DNA of 36,921 nt, taken from Gammaproteobacteria bacterium (GTDB lineage Bacteria > Pseudomonadota > Gammaproteobacteria > GCA-001735895). Below, piece after piece: positions 1-8,904 of the stretch (positions within the stretch are counted from its first letter, which is position 1; every line of letters begins with the position of its first letter). The notes below the pieces were generated by a model. That model saw only the letters and a program-made list of their open reading frames with translations. It was not told the DNA's origin and searched no databases. The DNA lies in the NCBI GenBank assembly GCA_024232855.1, contig JAAEPH010000395.1, forward strand, positions 1 to 36,921, read 5' to 3'. A program made the translations under genes and the position numbers.

Positions 1-81
1 ACGCGTCAACAGGCCATCCGGCGATATGATCAATACCCCGCCCGCGGTAATCAACAAACCTTTTGCATGACTCGACAGCAT
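1..81 (-). CDS. EamA/DMT-family transporter, N-terminal fragment
   Basis: This partial gene reads leftward off the window edge; only the first 27 codons are present. The translation begins MLSSHAKGLLITAGG and continues VLIISPDGLLTRL. It resembles the first transmembrane helix of EamA/DMT transporters, which often opens with a KGLL-type start and an SPD-LL-R motif at the end of helix 1. Such proteins are 10-helix inner-membrane metabolite exporters of about 300 residues; the substrate cannot be inferred. The ATG at 81 lies only 11 bases from the inverted-repeat element at 93-352. The reverse-strand AAGGAGT at 102-96, inside that repeat, is the only plausible ribosome binding site, at a rather long spacing. 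The family call rests on a short fragment. Confidence 0.5.
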   Translation of the reverse strand, partial: MLSSHAKGLLITAGGVLIISPDGLLTR

Positions 82-92
82 GCGCGGGATTT

Positions 93-352
93 AGTACTCC
101 TTCAATGAGATATCATAGGATTCAGCCAGTCAGGAAGCGGTTAGCTGCTAGGCGTGCGACCGCAGGACTAGCCGAAGCTAATTCAAGGGAGCACAACAAC
201 GCAGAGGGCCTGCCCCATGAGCGGGGTCCAGCCCATGAGCGAAGCGAGTGCTTTGGCTGCAGCGAGTGCAGTGGGTCTTCACTGCGGACTGCGCCTTGCC
301 TTGGCCTATTTGGGACGCTCTGCATCCTATGATATCTCATTGAAGGAGTACT
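93..352. mobile_element. MITE-like 260-bp segment bounded by perfect 29-bp inverted repeats
   Basis: Bases 93-121 are the exact reverse complement of 324-352 (29 of 29). After one mismatch three more bases (CAG) also match. The interior, about 200 bp, has no convincing gene: the open frames on both strands are mirror products of the repeat. It contains a short direct repeat, CCCATGAGCG, at 214-223 and 232-241. Terminal inverted repeats around a small non-coding interior are the hallmark of a non-autonomous transposable element. I could not define a target-site duplication. Both termini present an outward-facing AAGGAGT, a Shine-Dalgarno-like string. The element lies just upstream of the EamA gene at the left edge. 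Confidence 0.55.
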
Positions 353-528
353 CGCCCGCATCTCTCATCGATTTCTACTGCGACGACGCTATGCCGCCGC
401 CCGCAAGCATTGCTTTTTGATGCGATCACGGTAAAGATACCGGCAAAGTGCGAATCGCGCTGCCGGGTACGGCAAGCACCTCGGCAGTCATCGAAAGCAA
501 CCGACAGTAACTCGCTAACGCAGGCTAA
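353..528. other. Intergenic remnant between the inverted-repeat element and the ThDP enzyme
   Basis: No intact gene is visible here. One plus-strand frame is open from inside the element, stops at TGA 418-420, and is then open again to a TAA near 508-510 with a protein-like tail (KVRIALPGTASTSAVIES). This suggests a decayed coding remnant interrupted by the element, but I do not recognise the family. A promoter for the following gene must lie here or in the element; none stands out. Confidence 0.3.
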
Positions 529-2205
529 ATGACCTCACAACCGGAAACCCGCAGTGGCGCCGAAGTCCTCATCGAAGCGCTCAAAATCAACGCGGTAGAG
601 CGTATTTTCTGTATCCCGGGTGAAAGCTACCTGGCGGCGCTCGATGCGCTCTACGATGGCAGTGAAGTAGCGCTGATAGTGTGCCGCAACGAAGGTGGTG
701 CAGCTTACATGGCCGAGGCCGATGGCAAGCTCAGCGGCAGTCCGGGAGTCTGTTTCGTCACACGTGGCCCCGGCGCCACCAACGCCAGCGGCGGCTTGCA
801 CGTCGCAATGCAGGATTCAACGCCGATGATACTGTTGATCGGGCAGATCGCGCGCAAGGACCTCGACCGCGAAGCCTTCCAGGAGATCGACTATCGGCGC
901 ATGTTTTCCGAGGTCGCCAAGTGGGTCGCGCAAATCGACGATGCCGATCGTATACCCGAGTATTTAAATCGCGCCTTCAGCGTCGCCACCGGCGGCCGAC
1001 CCGGTCCGGTGGTGCTGGCTTTGCCCGAAGACATGCTGGTCGATCGAACCGCAGCGCGCGATGCGCGGGCAACGCAGAGGGTCAGCATCAGCCCGGCGCC
1101 TGCCGACGTCGAACAGACGCTCGAGATGCTGGGCACCGCCGAGCGGCCATTGATCATCGCCGGCGGCAGCGGCTGGAGCGACGCCACACGCCGGCAACTG
1201 CAGCAGTTCGCCGTCGCCAGCGACATCCCGCTGATCAATTCATTTCGCTGCCAGGATTACATCGACAACGAACATCCCAACTATGCCGGCGATCTTGGCC
1301 TCGGGGTCAATCCCGCCCTGTGCCGGCGCGTCGATGAATCCGATTGCCTGCTGGTGATCGGCGCTCGCCTCGGCAAAATGACCACGGCTGGATTCAGCTT
1401 GCTCGATATCCCCTGCCCGAAACAAGGCCTGATTCACGTGCATGCCGGCAGCGAGGAGCTCGGTCACGTCTATCAACCCGACCTTGCGATCAATGCCACC
1501 TCGCAACAGTTCGTCGCCGCCCTGGCCGAAGCCGATCCGGGTTCGGGGCGCGCCGATGCCAGGCGCGAACAGGTGGCCCTTGCACACCAGGAATATATCG
1601 ACTGGAACCGGTCGATAACGGTGTCGGGCGAAGTCCAGTTTTCAGACATCATCCACAATATCCGCGAGCATACCGGCAACGACGCCATCCTCTGCAACGG
1701 CGCAGGCAACAACACCGGCTGGCTGCACCGCTTTTTCCGCTATCGCCAGTATCGCACCCAACTGGCGCCGACCAGCGGCACCATGGGTTACGGCCTGCCC
1801 GCGGCGATAGCCGCGAAATTACGTTACCCCGAACGCTGCGTAATCGCCATGGCCGGGGACGGTGATTTCATGATGAACGGTCAGGAACTCGCCACCGCAA
1901 TGCAGTACCAGGCAAATATAATCGTCATCGTCGTCAATAACGGTATACACGCGACCATTCGCATGCACCAGGAACGCGAGTATCCGTATCGCGTGATCGG
2001 CACCGACATGATCAACCCCGATTTTGTCGCACTGGCGCAAGCCCACGGCGCGCACGCCGAACGGGTGCTCGAAACCGGGCAGTTCGAGGCGGCATTTAAA
2101 CGCTGTCTCGCCGCCGGCAGGCCCGCGCTGATCGAGATACGGCTCGATGAAAATATTCTGACGCCGACCGCCACCGTGGACAGCCTGCGTGCACAGGCCC
2201 GGTAA
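529..2205 (+). CDS. Thiamine-diphosphate-dependent enzyme, acetolactate synthase large-subunit-like
   Basis: This is a 558-residue ThDP enzyme of the acetohydroxyacid synthase/pyruvate oxidase/benzoylformate decarboxylase superfamily. The N-terminal pyrimidine-binding domain covers about residues 8-175 and carries the expected catalytic glutamate E55 in the RNEGGAAYMAEADG motif. A central domain (about 185-320) follows. The C-terminal pyrophosphate-binding domain has the classic motif G443-D444-G445 through N470-N471 that binds Mg-ThDP. No adjacent small regulatory subunit (ilvH/ilvN) is present, which argues against a biosynthetic acetolactate synthase and for one of the many stand-alone 2-oxoacid decarboxylase or carboligase paralogs. 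Its substrate is unknown. The oxaloacetate decarboxylase operon downstream makes pyruvate, a possible but unproven metabolic link. The ATG at 529 has only a weak ribosome binding site. Confidence 0.85.
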   Translation: MTSQPETRSGAEVLIEALKINAVERIFCIPGESYLAALDALYDGSEVALIVCRNEGGAAYMAEADGKLSGSPGVCFVTRGPGATNASGGLHVAMQDSTPMILLIGQIARKDLDREAFQEIDYRRMFSEVAKWVAQIDDADRIPEYLNRAFSVATGGRPGPVVLALPEDMLVDRTAARDARATQRVSISPAPADVEQTLEMLGTAERPLIIAGGSGWSDATRRQLQQFAVASDIPLINSFRCQDYIDNEHPNYAGDLGLGVNPALCRRVDESDCLLVIGARLGKMTTAGFSLLDIPCPKQGLIHVHAGSEELGHVYQPDLAINATSQQFVAALAEADPGSGRADARREQVALAHQEYIDWNRSITVSGEVQFSDIIHNIREHTGNDAILCNGAGNNTGWLHRFFRYRQYRTQLAPTSGTMGYGLPAAIAAKLRYPERCVIAMAGDGDFMMNGQELATAMQYQANIIVIVVNNGIHATIRMHQEREYPYRVIGTDMINPDFVALAQAHGAHAERVLETGQFEAAFKRCLAAGRPALIEIRLDENILTPTATVDSLRAQAR

Positions 2206-2275
2206 GCGGCGCCGTTTGCTGTTAGACGCTGGTCGCCTCGGCGCCTGTTCAGTGGATGTGTATTGTCGCCGAGTT

Positions 2276-2300
2276 AATAAGTATACTGCCGTCTCTTACC
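2276..2300 (+). promoter_or_regulatory. Possible -10 region (TATACT) upstream of oadG
   Basis: A near-consensus -10 hexamer, TATACT, sits roughly 30 bases before the oadG start in an AT-rich patch within GC-rich sequence. The base string 17 bases upstream is not a good -35 match, so this is a weak assignment for the oadGAB promoter. Confidence 0.3.
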
Positions 2301-2316
2301 GGCTGGTTGAAAACTG

Positions 2317-2538
2317 ATGGATATTGATGCGCTTTTAATGCAGAGTTTGCAGCTACTGGGCCTCGGAATGGGCGCGGTCTTCATTATCCTGACGTTGTTG
2401 ATCGTGATCATTTCGATCGTGTCGAAAATCGTCCCGGTTGAAGTGAGCCCGCCACCCGCACTACCGACGCAGGGAATCGATCCTGCGCACGTCGCGGCGA
2501 TATCCGCGGCTGTCCATCAATATCGAAAAAACAGGTAG
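2317..2538 (+). CDS. oadG: Oxaloacetate decarboxylase gamma subunit
   Basis: This 73-residue single-span membrane protein has one hydrophobic helix at about residues 10-37, followed by a Pro-rich linker (VSPPPALP) and a short charged tail. The architecture matches OadG, the small subunit that joins the soluble OadA to the membrane pump OadB and, in known enzymes, binds Zn2+ through C-terminal residues. The call rests mainly on position: it is directly followed, 6 bases later, by oadA and then oadB, the canonical gammaproteobacterial gene order. Low sequence conservation of OadG is normal for the family. Confidence 0.85.
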   Translation: MDIDALLMQSLQLLGLGMGAVFIILTLLIVIISIVSKIVPVEVSPPPALPTQGIDPAHVAAISAAVHQYRKNR

Positions 2539-2544
2539 CCGAAT

Positions 2545-4371
2545 ATGCCGAATCCGTTGTTGATTACCGACCTGGTGCTGCGCGATGGCTCGCAGTCGTT
2601 ACTGGCGACACGTGTACGTATCGAAGACATGCTGCCGATCGCGCACAAGCTCGACCAGGTCGGCTTCTGGTCGCTCGAGACCTGGGGGGGCGCGACTTTC
2701 GACGCCTGTATTCGCTTCCTCGGAGAAGACCCGTGGGAGCGGTTGCGCCAGCTCAAAAAGGCAATGCCGAACACACCGATGCAAATGCTGCTGCGCGGCC
2801 AAAATGCGCTCGGTTATCGCCACTACGCCGACGATGTCATCGAAAAATTCGTCGAGCGCTGCGCCGAAAACGGCATGGACGTGTTTCGAATCTTCGATGC
2901 CATGAACGACATGCGCAACCTCGAAACCGCGATCAAGGCGACCGTCGCAGTCGGCAAACACGCCCAGGGATCGCTTTCCTACACGCTCAGCCCGGCACAC
3001 AACGTCGACCTGTGGGTCGATATGGCAAAGAAGCTCGAAGACATGGGCAGCCATTCGATCTGCATCAAGGACATGGCCGGCCTGCTCAAGCCCTATACCG
3101 CCGAGGAAATGGTCAGCCGCATCAAGGAAAGCTGCGCGGTGCCGATTTCCATGCACTGCCACGCAACCACGGGGCTTTCCACCGCGACGCTGATGAAAGC
3201 CATCGATGCCGGCATCGATATGGTCGATACCTCGATCTCGTCGATGAGCCTGACTTACGGCCATTCGCCGACAGAAACCTTTGTCGCGATCATGGAGGAA
3301 AGCGAGCGAGCGACCGGGCTCGACCTCGACCTGCTCGAAGAGATATCGCTCTACTTCCGTGACATGCGCAAAAAATACGCGAACTTCGAAGGCGCGCTGA
3401 AGGGCGTCGATCCCCGCATCCTGACCGCGCAGGTACCCGGCGGCATGCTCACCAACCTCGAGAGTCAGCTGCGCGACCAGAATGCGACCGACCAGCTGGA
3501 CGAGGTGTTGAAGGAAATTCCGTCGGTGCGTAAGGACCTCGGTTACATCCCGCTGGTAACCCCGACCTCGCAGATCGTCGGTTCGCAATCGGTCATCAAC
3601 GTGCTCAGCGGCGAACGCTATAAGTCGATCAGCAAGGAAACAGCAGGGGTCCTGCGTGGCGAGTACGGCGCCACCGCAGCGCCCGTCAATGCCGAACTGC
3701 AGGCGCGGGTACTCGATGGCGACGAGGCCATAACCTGTCGGCCGGCCGACTTGATCGAGCCCGAGATGGACAAGCTCAGCGCCGAGCTAAAGGCACTCGC
3801 CACGGCGGAGAACATCAAGCTGGTCGACAATGAAATCGACGACGTGCTGATATACGCGCTGTTTCCCCAGGTTGGCGCCAAGTTTCTGAAAAACCGCGGC
3901 AACGCGGATGCGTTTGAGCCGGCGCCTGGTACAGAACCACCGAAAAGTCCGGCTTCGCCAGCGTCGGCTGCGCCGACCCAGGCTACGCCGGGACAGGCTA
4001 AGCCGGGACAGGTGGAAAGTTATCGCGTCAGTGTCAACGGCACCGAGTACGACGTCGTCGTCGGACCCGGCAACGCCGATATCAGCCAGGTCAAAGCGGT
4101 GGCGGCGCCAGTTGCCGCAGCGGCCCCTGCAGCCGCGGTACCGGAACCGGCCGGCCCCGGTACCGAGGTCAAAGCGCCACTCTCCGGCAGCGTCATTGAA
4201 GTCCTGGTATCGGTCGGGCAGATGGTGAGCGACGGGGACCCGGTCATTGTTATCGAGGCGATGAAAATGGAAACCGAGATACGCGCCAACGCCAGCGGCG
4301 CGATTCAATCCATCGCCGTCAACAAGGGTGACTCCATCCAGTCCGATCAATCCCTCATGGTTATCGGCTAA
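2545..4371 (+). CDS. oadA: Oxaloacetate decarboxylase alpha subunit (biotin carboxyltransferase)
   Basis: OadA, 608 residues, transfers the carboxyl group of oxaloacetate to its own biotin, releasing pyruvate. The N-terminal carboxyltransferase TIM barrel begins with the typical [12 protein letters not shown] string. It includes KDMAGLL and the metal-binding HCHATTG motif (HxH) near residue 207. The conserved carboxylase domain follows to about residue 470. A long Pro/Ala-rich linker (about 475-540, with [21 protein letters not shown]-like repeats) leads to the biotinyl domain, whose biotinylation motif EAMKMET places the acceptor lysine at K574, 35 residues from the C-terminus as expected. 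It is tightly spaced with oadG and oadB (6 and 5 bases), so one transcript is very likely. It acts at the cytoplasmic face of the inner membrane. Confidence 0.96.
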   Translation: MPNPLLITDLVLRDGSQSLLATRVRIEDMLPIAHKLDQVGFWSLETWGGATFDACIRFLGEDPWERLRQLKKAMPNTPMQMLLRGQNALGYRHYADDVIEKFVERCAENGMDVFRIFDAMNDMRNLETAIKATVAVGKHAQGSLSYTLSPAHNVDLWVDMAKKLEDMGSHSICIKDMAGLLKPYTAEEMVSRIKESCAVPISMHCHATTGLSTATLMKAIDAGIDMVDTSISSMSLTYGHSPTETFVAIMEESERATGLDLDLLEEISLYFRDMRKKYANFEGALKGVDPRILTAQVPGGMLTNLESQLRDQNATDQLDEVLKEIPSVRKDLGYIPLVTPTSQIVGSQSVINVLSGERYKSISKETAGVLRGEYGATAAPVNAELQARVLDGDEAITCRPADLIEPEMDKLSAELKALATAENIKLVDNEIDDVLIYALFPQVGAKFLKNRGNADAFEPAPGTEPPKSPASPASAAPTQATPGQAKPGQVESYRVSVNGTEYDVVVGPGNADISQVKAVAAPVAAAAPAAAVPEPAGPGTEVKAPLSGSVIEVLVSVGQMVSDGDPVIVIEAMKMETEIRANASGAIQSIAVNKGDSIQSDQSLMVIG

Positions 4372-4376
4372 ATCGC

Positions 4377-5510
4377 ATGGAACAGGGTTTGCTGCAACTC
4401 TGGGCGTCGACCGGGCTCTACAACTTCACGCCCGGTCAATTGATCATGATCGCGGTCGGCGGTTTGCTGATCTACCTTGCGATCAGCAAGGGCTTCGAGC
4501 CGCTGTTGTTGATTCCGATCGGCTTCGGCGGCATTCTCGCCAACATTCCGATCGCCGGTATCGCCGGACCCGACGGTTTGCTCGGAATTCTTTACCACGC
4601 GGGCATCGAAACCGGCGTATTTCCATTGCTGATTTTCATGGGCGTCGGCGCGATGACCGACTTCGGCCCTTTGCTGGCCCGACCCAGCCTGATGATCCTC
4701 GGCGCGGCGGCACAGTTCGGTATCTTTTTTACGTTGTTCGGCGCGATCGCGATGAACCTGATACCGGGCATGGAGTTCAGCATGGCCGACGCCGCGGCGA
4801 TCGCCATCATCGGTGGCGCCGACGGCCCGACCGCAATTTACGTCGCTTCGCGGCTTGCGCCCGACCTGCTCGGCGCTATCGCCGTGGCGGCCTATTCCTA
4901 CATGGCGCTGGTGCCGATCATCCAGCCGCCGATCATGAAGGCACTGACCACCGAGGAAGAGCGCAAGACCAAAATGACGCAGTTGCGCAAGGTCTCCAGG
5001 CTCGAAAAAATCCTTTTCCCGCTGATCCTCTTGATGGTCACCATCCTGCTGCTGCCTTCGGCGACCCCGCTGGTCGGCATGCTCTGTTTCGGGAACCTGC
5101 TGCGTGAATGCGGCGTGGTCGAGCGCCTGAGCAGTACCGCGCAGAACGAATTGATCAACATCGTCACCATTTTTCTCGGCCTCTCGGTCGGTTCCAAGCT
5201 CGCCGCCGACAAGTTCCTCAGCGCCGAGACGCTGGGCATCCTCATGCTCGGCATGGTTGCATTCTCGATTGGCACCGCGGCCGGGCTGCTGATGGGCAAG
5301 ATCATGTATCGCGTCACCGGCAAGGCGGTCAACCCGCTGATTGGCGCCGCCGGCGTTTCCGCGGTACCCATGGCGGCGCGCGTCGCCAACAAGGTCGGGC
5401 TGCAGGCAAACCCGCAAAACTTCCTGCTGATGCACGCCATGGGCCCCAACGTCGCCGGCGTCATCGGTTCGGCCGTTGCCGCCGGCGTACTGCTCTCGGT
5501 AATTGGTTAG
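4377..5510 (+). CDS. oadB: Oxaloacetate decarboxylase beta subunit (Na+ pump)
   Basis: OadB, 377 residues, is the polytopic membrane subunit that decarboxylates carboxybiotin and exports Na+. Many hydrophobic helices are evident. Functional residues are recognisable: D149 in [10 protein letters not shown], and N319 and S328 in [15 protein letters not shown]. These correspond to Asp203, Asn373 and Ser382 of the well-studied Klebsiella enzyme with a constant offset of 54, so the shorter length reflects a shorter N-terminus rather than loss of the catalytic core. It closes the oadGAB operon. With OadGA it converts oxaloacetate to pyruvate + CO2 while building a sodium gradient, which suits a marine or brackish organism. 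Confidence 0.96.
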   Translation: MEQGLLQLWASTGLYNFTPGQLIMIAVGGLLIYLAISKGFEPLLLIPIGFGGILANIPIAGIAGPDGLLGILYHAGIETGVFPLLIFMGVGAMTDFGPLLARPSLMILGAAAQFGIFFTLFGAIAMNLIPGMEFSMADAAAIAIIGGADGPTAIYVASRLAPDLLGAIAVAAYSYMALVPIIQPPIMKALTTEEERKTKMTQLRKVSRLEKILFPLILLMVTILLLPSATPLVGMLCFGNLLRECGVVERLSSTAQNELINIVTIFLGLSVGSKLAADKFLSAETLGILMLGMVAFSIGTAAGLLMGKIMYRVTGKAVNPLIGAAGVSAVPMAARVANKVGLQANPQNFLLMHAMGPNVAGVIGSAVAAGVLLSVIG

Positions 5511-5579
5511 CAGTCCTTCGAAGGGGATAGACTCGATGGCCCGAAATTATGCGCCCTTCGGGCTGGTTGGCCCCTTTGG

Positions 5580-7247
5580 TCAGGTAGTGGTGGAGCGCTG
5601 CAGGGTTTCCGAGTCCTGGCCGAGGCCGACTTCAGCATCGGAAGGTTCGAGCATACCCTTGCCCTTGATGAGATCGGCGGCACGCTCGGCGAGCATGATG
5701 GTCGGCGAGTTGAGGTTACCGTTGGGAATGGTGGGGAAGATCGACGAATCGACGAGGCGCAGCGCCTCGATGCCATGTACGCGCGCCTCGGAATCGACCA
5801 CCGCCATGTCGTCCTCACCCATGCGACAGGCACAGGACGGGTGGTAGGCCGATTCGACCGCGCTGCGCACGAAGGCATCGATATCTTCATCGCTCTGCAC
5901 CGCTTCACCGGGCTGGATTTCGGGGCCGCGATAGGCGTCCATGGCCGGCTGGCCGATGATTTCGCGGGTCAGGCGCACGCAGGCGCGAAAGCCCTCGATA
6001 TCGTCCTGGTGCTGCAGGTAGTTGAAGCATATTTCCGGCTTGTCCTGCACGCTCGGCGTGCGCGCGCGGATAGTACCGCGACTGCTCGGCTGGTTGTGCC
6101 CGACATGCACCTGGAAACCGTGCCCGTCGAAGGCGGCATTGCCGTCGTAACGCATCGCGCCGGGCAGGAAGTGATACTGGATATCGGGCCACTTGATACC
6201 CGGTTTGGAACGGATGAAGGCGCAGGACTCGAAATGGTTGGTCGCGCCCAACCCCTTTTTTGTCAGCAGCCAGCGCGTGCCGATGAGAAACTTGCGCCAC
6301 AGATTGAGCTCGGCGTTCAAGGTGATCGGTTGCTTGCAACGGAACTGGAAATAGAACTCGAGATGATCCTGCAGGTTTTCGCCGACCCCGGGCAAATCGT
6401 GCACGACGTCGATACCGGCCTGCTGCAATACCGCGCCCGGCCCGATGCCGGAAAGTTGCAACAATTGCGGTGACGCGACCGGCCCCGCGCTGAGGATAAC
6501 CTCCCGTTTCGCGTTGACGACCTGTTTCGCGCCGCCGCGAATGTACTCGACGCCGCTTGCGCGCCGGCCGTCGAGCAGGATGCGCTGACTCAGCGCGCCG
6601 GTGATGACCTTCAGGTTGGGACGTTGCCGCGCCGGTTTCAAGTAGGCATTGGCGGTGGACCAGCGTACCCCGTTTTTGACCGTCATATGCATCGCGCCGA
6701 AACCTTCCTGCTGGCGGCCGTTGTAATCCTCGGTCTTCATGTATCCGGCTTCGACACCCGCGTCGATGAAGGCACGGTACAACGGGTTTTGCATGTTGTT
6801 GCCGTTATTGACCGACAGGGGGCCCTGCTGATTGTGGTAGTCATCGCTGCCGAAGAACCAGTCGTCGGCCTTTTTGAAATAGGGTAAGCAGTGCCGATAA
6901 TCCCAGTCACGCGCTCCCTGGCTCTCCCATTGATCGAAATCCATTGCGTGTCCGCGCACGTAGACCATGCCGTTGATCGACGAAGAGCCGCCCAGCACCT
7001 TGCCACGCGGGCAATGCATGCGGCGGTTGTCAAGACAGGGCTCGGGCTCCGATTCGTAATGCCAGTTGTATTTCTTCGTGTTCATCGGAATCGACAGCGC
7101 GGTCGGCATCTGGATGAATACGCTGTTGTCGCTGCCGCCGAACTCGAGCAACGCGACCGTAGTGTTCGGATCTTCGCTCAGGCGGTTGGCGAGCACGCAA
7201 CCCGCCGAACCGGCGCCGACGATAATGTAATCAAATGATTCTGTCAT
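5580..7247 (-). CDS. betA: GMC oxidoreductase, choline dehydrogenase-like
   Basis: This 555-residue FAD enzyme of the glucose-methanol-choline family carries an N-terminal Rossmann dinucleotide-binding motif ([14 protein letters not shown], about 9-22) and the GMC signature [21 protein letters not shown] (about 80-100). The C-terminal catalytic histidine is H469 in [10 protein letters not shown], and the closing FAD segment is [20 protein letters not shown]. The run [18 protein letters not shown] is very like bacterial choline dehydrogenases, which oxidise choline to betaine aldehyde and on to glycine betaine at the membrane. No betB, betI or betT adjoins it, so substrate identity is inferred from sequence and from the betaine demethylation genes further right. 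An upstream AGGACAGGAG precedes the ATG. The gene is convergent with oadB. Confidence 0.82.
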   Translation of the reverse strand: MTESFDYIIVGAGSAGCVLANRLSEDPNTTVALLEFGGSDNSVFIQMPTALSIPMNTKKYNWHYESEPEPCLDNRRMHCPRGKVLGGSSSINGMVYVRGHAMDFDQWESQGARDWDYRHCLPYFKKADDWFFGSDDYHNQQGPLSVNNGNNMQNPLYRAFIDAGVEAGYMKTEDYNGRQQEGFGAMHMTVKNGVRWSTANAYLKPARQRPNLKVITGALSQRILLDGRRASGVEYIRGGAKQVVNAKREVILSAGPVASPQLLQLSGIGPGAVLQQAGIDVVHDLPGVGENLQDHLEFYFQFRCKQPITLNAELNLWRKFLIGTRWLLTKKGLGATNHFESCAFIRSKPGIKWPDIQYHFLPGAMRYDGNAAFDGHGFQVHVGHNQPSSRGTIRARTPSVQDKPEICFNYLQHQDDIEGFRACVRLTREIIGQPAMDAYRGPEIQPGEAVQSDEDIDAFVRSAVESAYHPSCACRMGEDDMAVVDSEARVHGIEALRLVDSSIFPTIPNGNLNSPTIMLAERAADLIKGKGMLEPSDAEVGLGQDSETLQRSTTT

Positions 7248-7285
7248 CTCCTGTCCTGATATTTGCGATCACTCTATATTCCCGG

Positions 7286-7762
7286 TCAATAATCGGAGTA
7301 ATTCTGGTACACAGTGGCGCGATCGTCCTTGCTGATCGAATAAACCCGAAACGCATCGCTCGGCGCCCCCGCGGTATCCATGCCCGGGGTGCCGGAAGGC
7401 ATAGCTGGAACGGTTAAAAGACGCACATCACCCCTGTCGACGAGCAGTCGCTTGATATCCTGCGCGGGAACATGCCCCTCAATGACGACACCTTCAACCA
7501 CGGCGGTATGACAGGACGCTGCCTGGGTGGGTACATTGAACTGATGCTTGAAGGTATTGACATCGTTGACAGTCACGTCTGTTACCGCAAAATTATGCGC
7601 CTCAAGATGCTTTATCCAGCCCTTGCAGCAGCCGCAAGAAGCATTGCGATAAACGGTAATCTCATGGCTTTGCGCCGTCTTGCCCTCAAGCCAGACCGGG
7701 TTCGAAGCCCACAACGAAGAGCTCGCCAGGCACATCAGCAGTGCAAAGATTTGTAGTTTCAC
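7286..7762 (-). CDS. DUF411-family periplasmic metal-binding protein
   Basis: This 158-residue protein starts at GTG 7762 (AGGGTG lies about 9 bases upstream on the coding strand). A signal peptide spans about residues 1-19 (hydrophobic LQIFALLMCLASSSLWA). The mature part has the DUF411 layout: YRNASCGCCKGW (Cys near 43-46), a CHTAVV motif, VEGHVP, and the terminal VPAMPSGTPGM signature. DUF411 proteins are thioredoxin-like periplasmic proteins often found in copper and other metal resistance loci. Direct function here is unknown. The arsenic genes lie about 1.1 kb away on the opposite strand; a shared metal-stress role is only suggestive. Confidence 0.85.
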   Translation of the reverse strand: MKLQIFALLMCLASSSLWASNPVWLEGKTAQSHEITVYRNASCGCCKGWIKHLEAHNFAVTDVTVNDVNTFKHQFNVPTQAASCHTAVVEGVVIEGHVPAQDIKRLLVDRGDVRLLTVPAMPSGTPGMDTAGAPSDAFRVYSISKDDRATVYQNYSDY

Positions 7763-8035
7763 AATTGAAGCACCCTGTTCATTCCGTGGTTTCTGAAAAA
7801 AGCAATATTATCACTGTTTCGATCGGCTTCGCATAAATCTGTCAGCGTATTTTTAAATGTATCGCTGTGCGCTCGCCCGCTAAACACTATCCCGATCGGG
7901 CCCACGGTTTATAACCGAACACAAATGATTTCGTCATGAAATCGTCACAATCTTGTCAAGCCATCATCATGTCAGGGATTCCCGGCTGGTTCAAACTCTA
8001 CCCAACATCAACAAACGAACCACGAGGAAACTCAA

Positions 8036-8293
8036 ATGAACAGCAACAACCTTCACGCCAACGACATCGCACAAGACAAGATCAGCAGCATCGCCTCACA
8101 GCAGGTCTCTTTTATCGGCTCGGTACTGAAAAAGGTTCACGCTTTCTTCAATCGCAGCGAGCTGCAAAAAGCACAGGCAAAATACGCGCAGAAACGCCAG
8201 CGTCAACAGTCGGTCGCCTACCAGCGGGATATCGTCAACAGCCTGCCGGTCGAAGACAAACTTAGCATGGGCATGTACTGTTTGATGGATTAA
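8036..8293 (+). CDS. Hypothetical small protein
   Basis: This 85-residue basic, hydrophilic protein has no recognised family. The start is well supported: ACGAGGAAA precedes the ATG by about 7 bases. The sequence is rich in Gln/Lys (QKAQAKYAQKRQRQQ) in a predicted amphipathic helix, with no signal peptide or membrane helix. The C-terminal half (residues 60-85, VNSLPVEDKLSMGMYCLMD) looks like a compact helical motif. The tail and overall size recall small DUF1127-like proteins only loosely, and I do not claim that family. A GC-rich hairpin follows directly. Confidence 0.55.
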   Translation: MNSNNLHANDIAQDKISSIASQQVSFIGSVLKKVHAFFNRSELQKAQAKYAQKRQRQQSVAYQRDIVNSLPVEDKLSMGMYCLMD

Positions 8294-8312
8294 ATGACGT
8301 CAAACCTCGAAA

Positions 8313-8330
8313 CCCCGCCCTGTCGCGGGG
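8313..8330 (+). terminator. GC hairpin after the small hypothetical gene
   Basis: CCCCGC at 8313-8318 pairs with GCGGGG at 8325-8330 around a 6-base loop, 20 bases after the stop codon. No U-tract follows, so it is at best a weak intrinsic terminator. Confidence 0.35.
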
Positions 8331-8383
8331 GGTATAGTGATAGGTTTCAGACTTCCCATTTTCTGACCACCCTATCTGGAACA

Positions 8384-8801
8384 CCCAACGCAACTACACA
8401 GCCGTTGCCCCTCGAGGTGGCGGTTTTTAGATTACAAACCCCCTGGCCCGCGCCGATGCGCTCGAGCGCGAAATCACCGACCTGTGCGCGCACATCAACG
8501 CGACCGGTTATCGCTTGCTGCAACTTATTGTTGAACTGGATGACGAGGAACCATGGGGCGCCTGGGGACTCACGTCTTGTGCGCACTGGCTCAACTGGCG
8601 CTGCGGCATCGGCATGAACGCGGCGCGCGAAAAGGTCCGCGTCGCGCATGCGCTCAAAGCGTTACCGCGGATCTCCGCATCGTTCGCCACGGGTGAGCTC
8701 AGCTTTTCCAAGGTGCGCGCCGTGACCCGGATCGCCGCCCCGGAAAGCGAAAGGGAACTGCTCGATCTCGCCCGTTACGCCACCGCGGCGCAGGTCGAAA
8801 A
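8384..8801 (+). pseudogene. DUF222 (HNH-endonuclease-type) pseudogene, frameshifted and 3'-truncated
   Basis: The reading PLPLEVAVFRLQT (one frame) continues as NPLARADALEREITDLCAHINATGYRLL in another frame. This implies a single-base indel in the C-run near 8440-8447. The rest (WGLTSCAHWLNWRCGIGMNAAREKVRVAHALKALP, then ELSFSKVRAVTRIA) is characteristic of the DUF222 region at the N-terminus of many HNH endonuclease-like proteins. Homology-like sequence ends at AAQVEK near 8801, so the C-terminal half, including any HNH nuclease domain, is missing. No ATG fits the second frame. The gene is therefore doubly broken. Its truncated end abuts the arsR promoter, which suggests that the deletion or insertion that brought in the arsenic genes removed the 3' end. 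Confidence 0.75.
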
Positions 8802-8868
8802 ACGAGACAAATCTATTTACCGGGTGACCAGCATCAAATGCTTAGCCCACCGGTTGGCCACACAGGTA

Positions 8869-8904
8869 TTGACTTGAATTATTATGTCGATTATCGTCGA
8901 CATA
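8869..8904 (+). promoter_or_regulatory. arsR promoter with overlapping palindromic operator
   Basis: TTGACT (8869-8874) and TATCGT (8892-8897) are separated by 17 bases. A perfect inverted repeat, TATGTCGA / TCGACATA (8883-8890 and 8897-8904, 6-base spacer), overlaps the -10 and the first base of the arsR ATG. This is where an ArsR dimer would block RNA polymerase. Binding by ArsR is inferred from position and symmetry. Confidence 0.6.

Noticed and set aside
63-420. Short open frames on both strands in the left 400 bases
   Set aside because: They are mirror images produced by the 29-bp inverted repeat (both read STPSMRYHR) and have no protein-like composition or ribosome binding sites of their own.
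2599-3588. Long minus-strand open frame antisense to oadA
   Set aside because: It is a shadow of the high-GC codon pattern of oadA, with no recognisable domain and an unusual His/Arg/Asp composition.
5511-5579. Terminator between oadB and the choline-dehydrogenase-like gene
   Set aside because: A short GCCC-TTC-GGGC hairpin exists but with no T-run and a weak stem; not enough to call.
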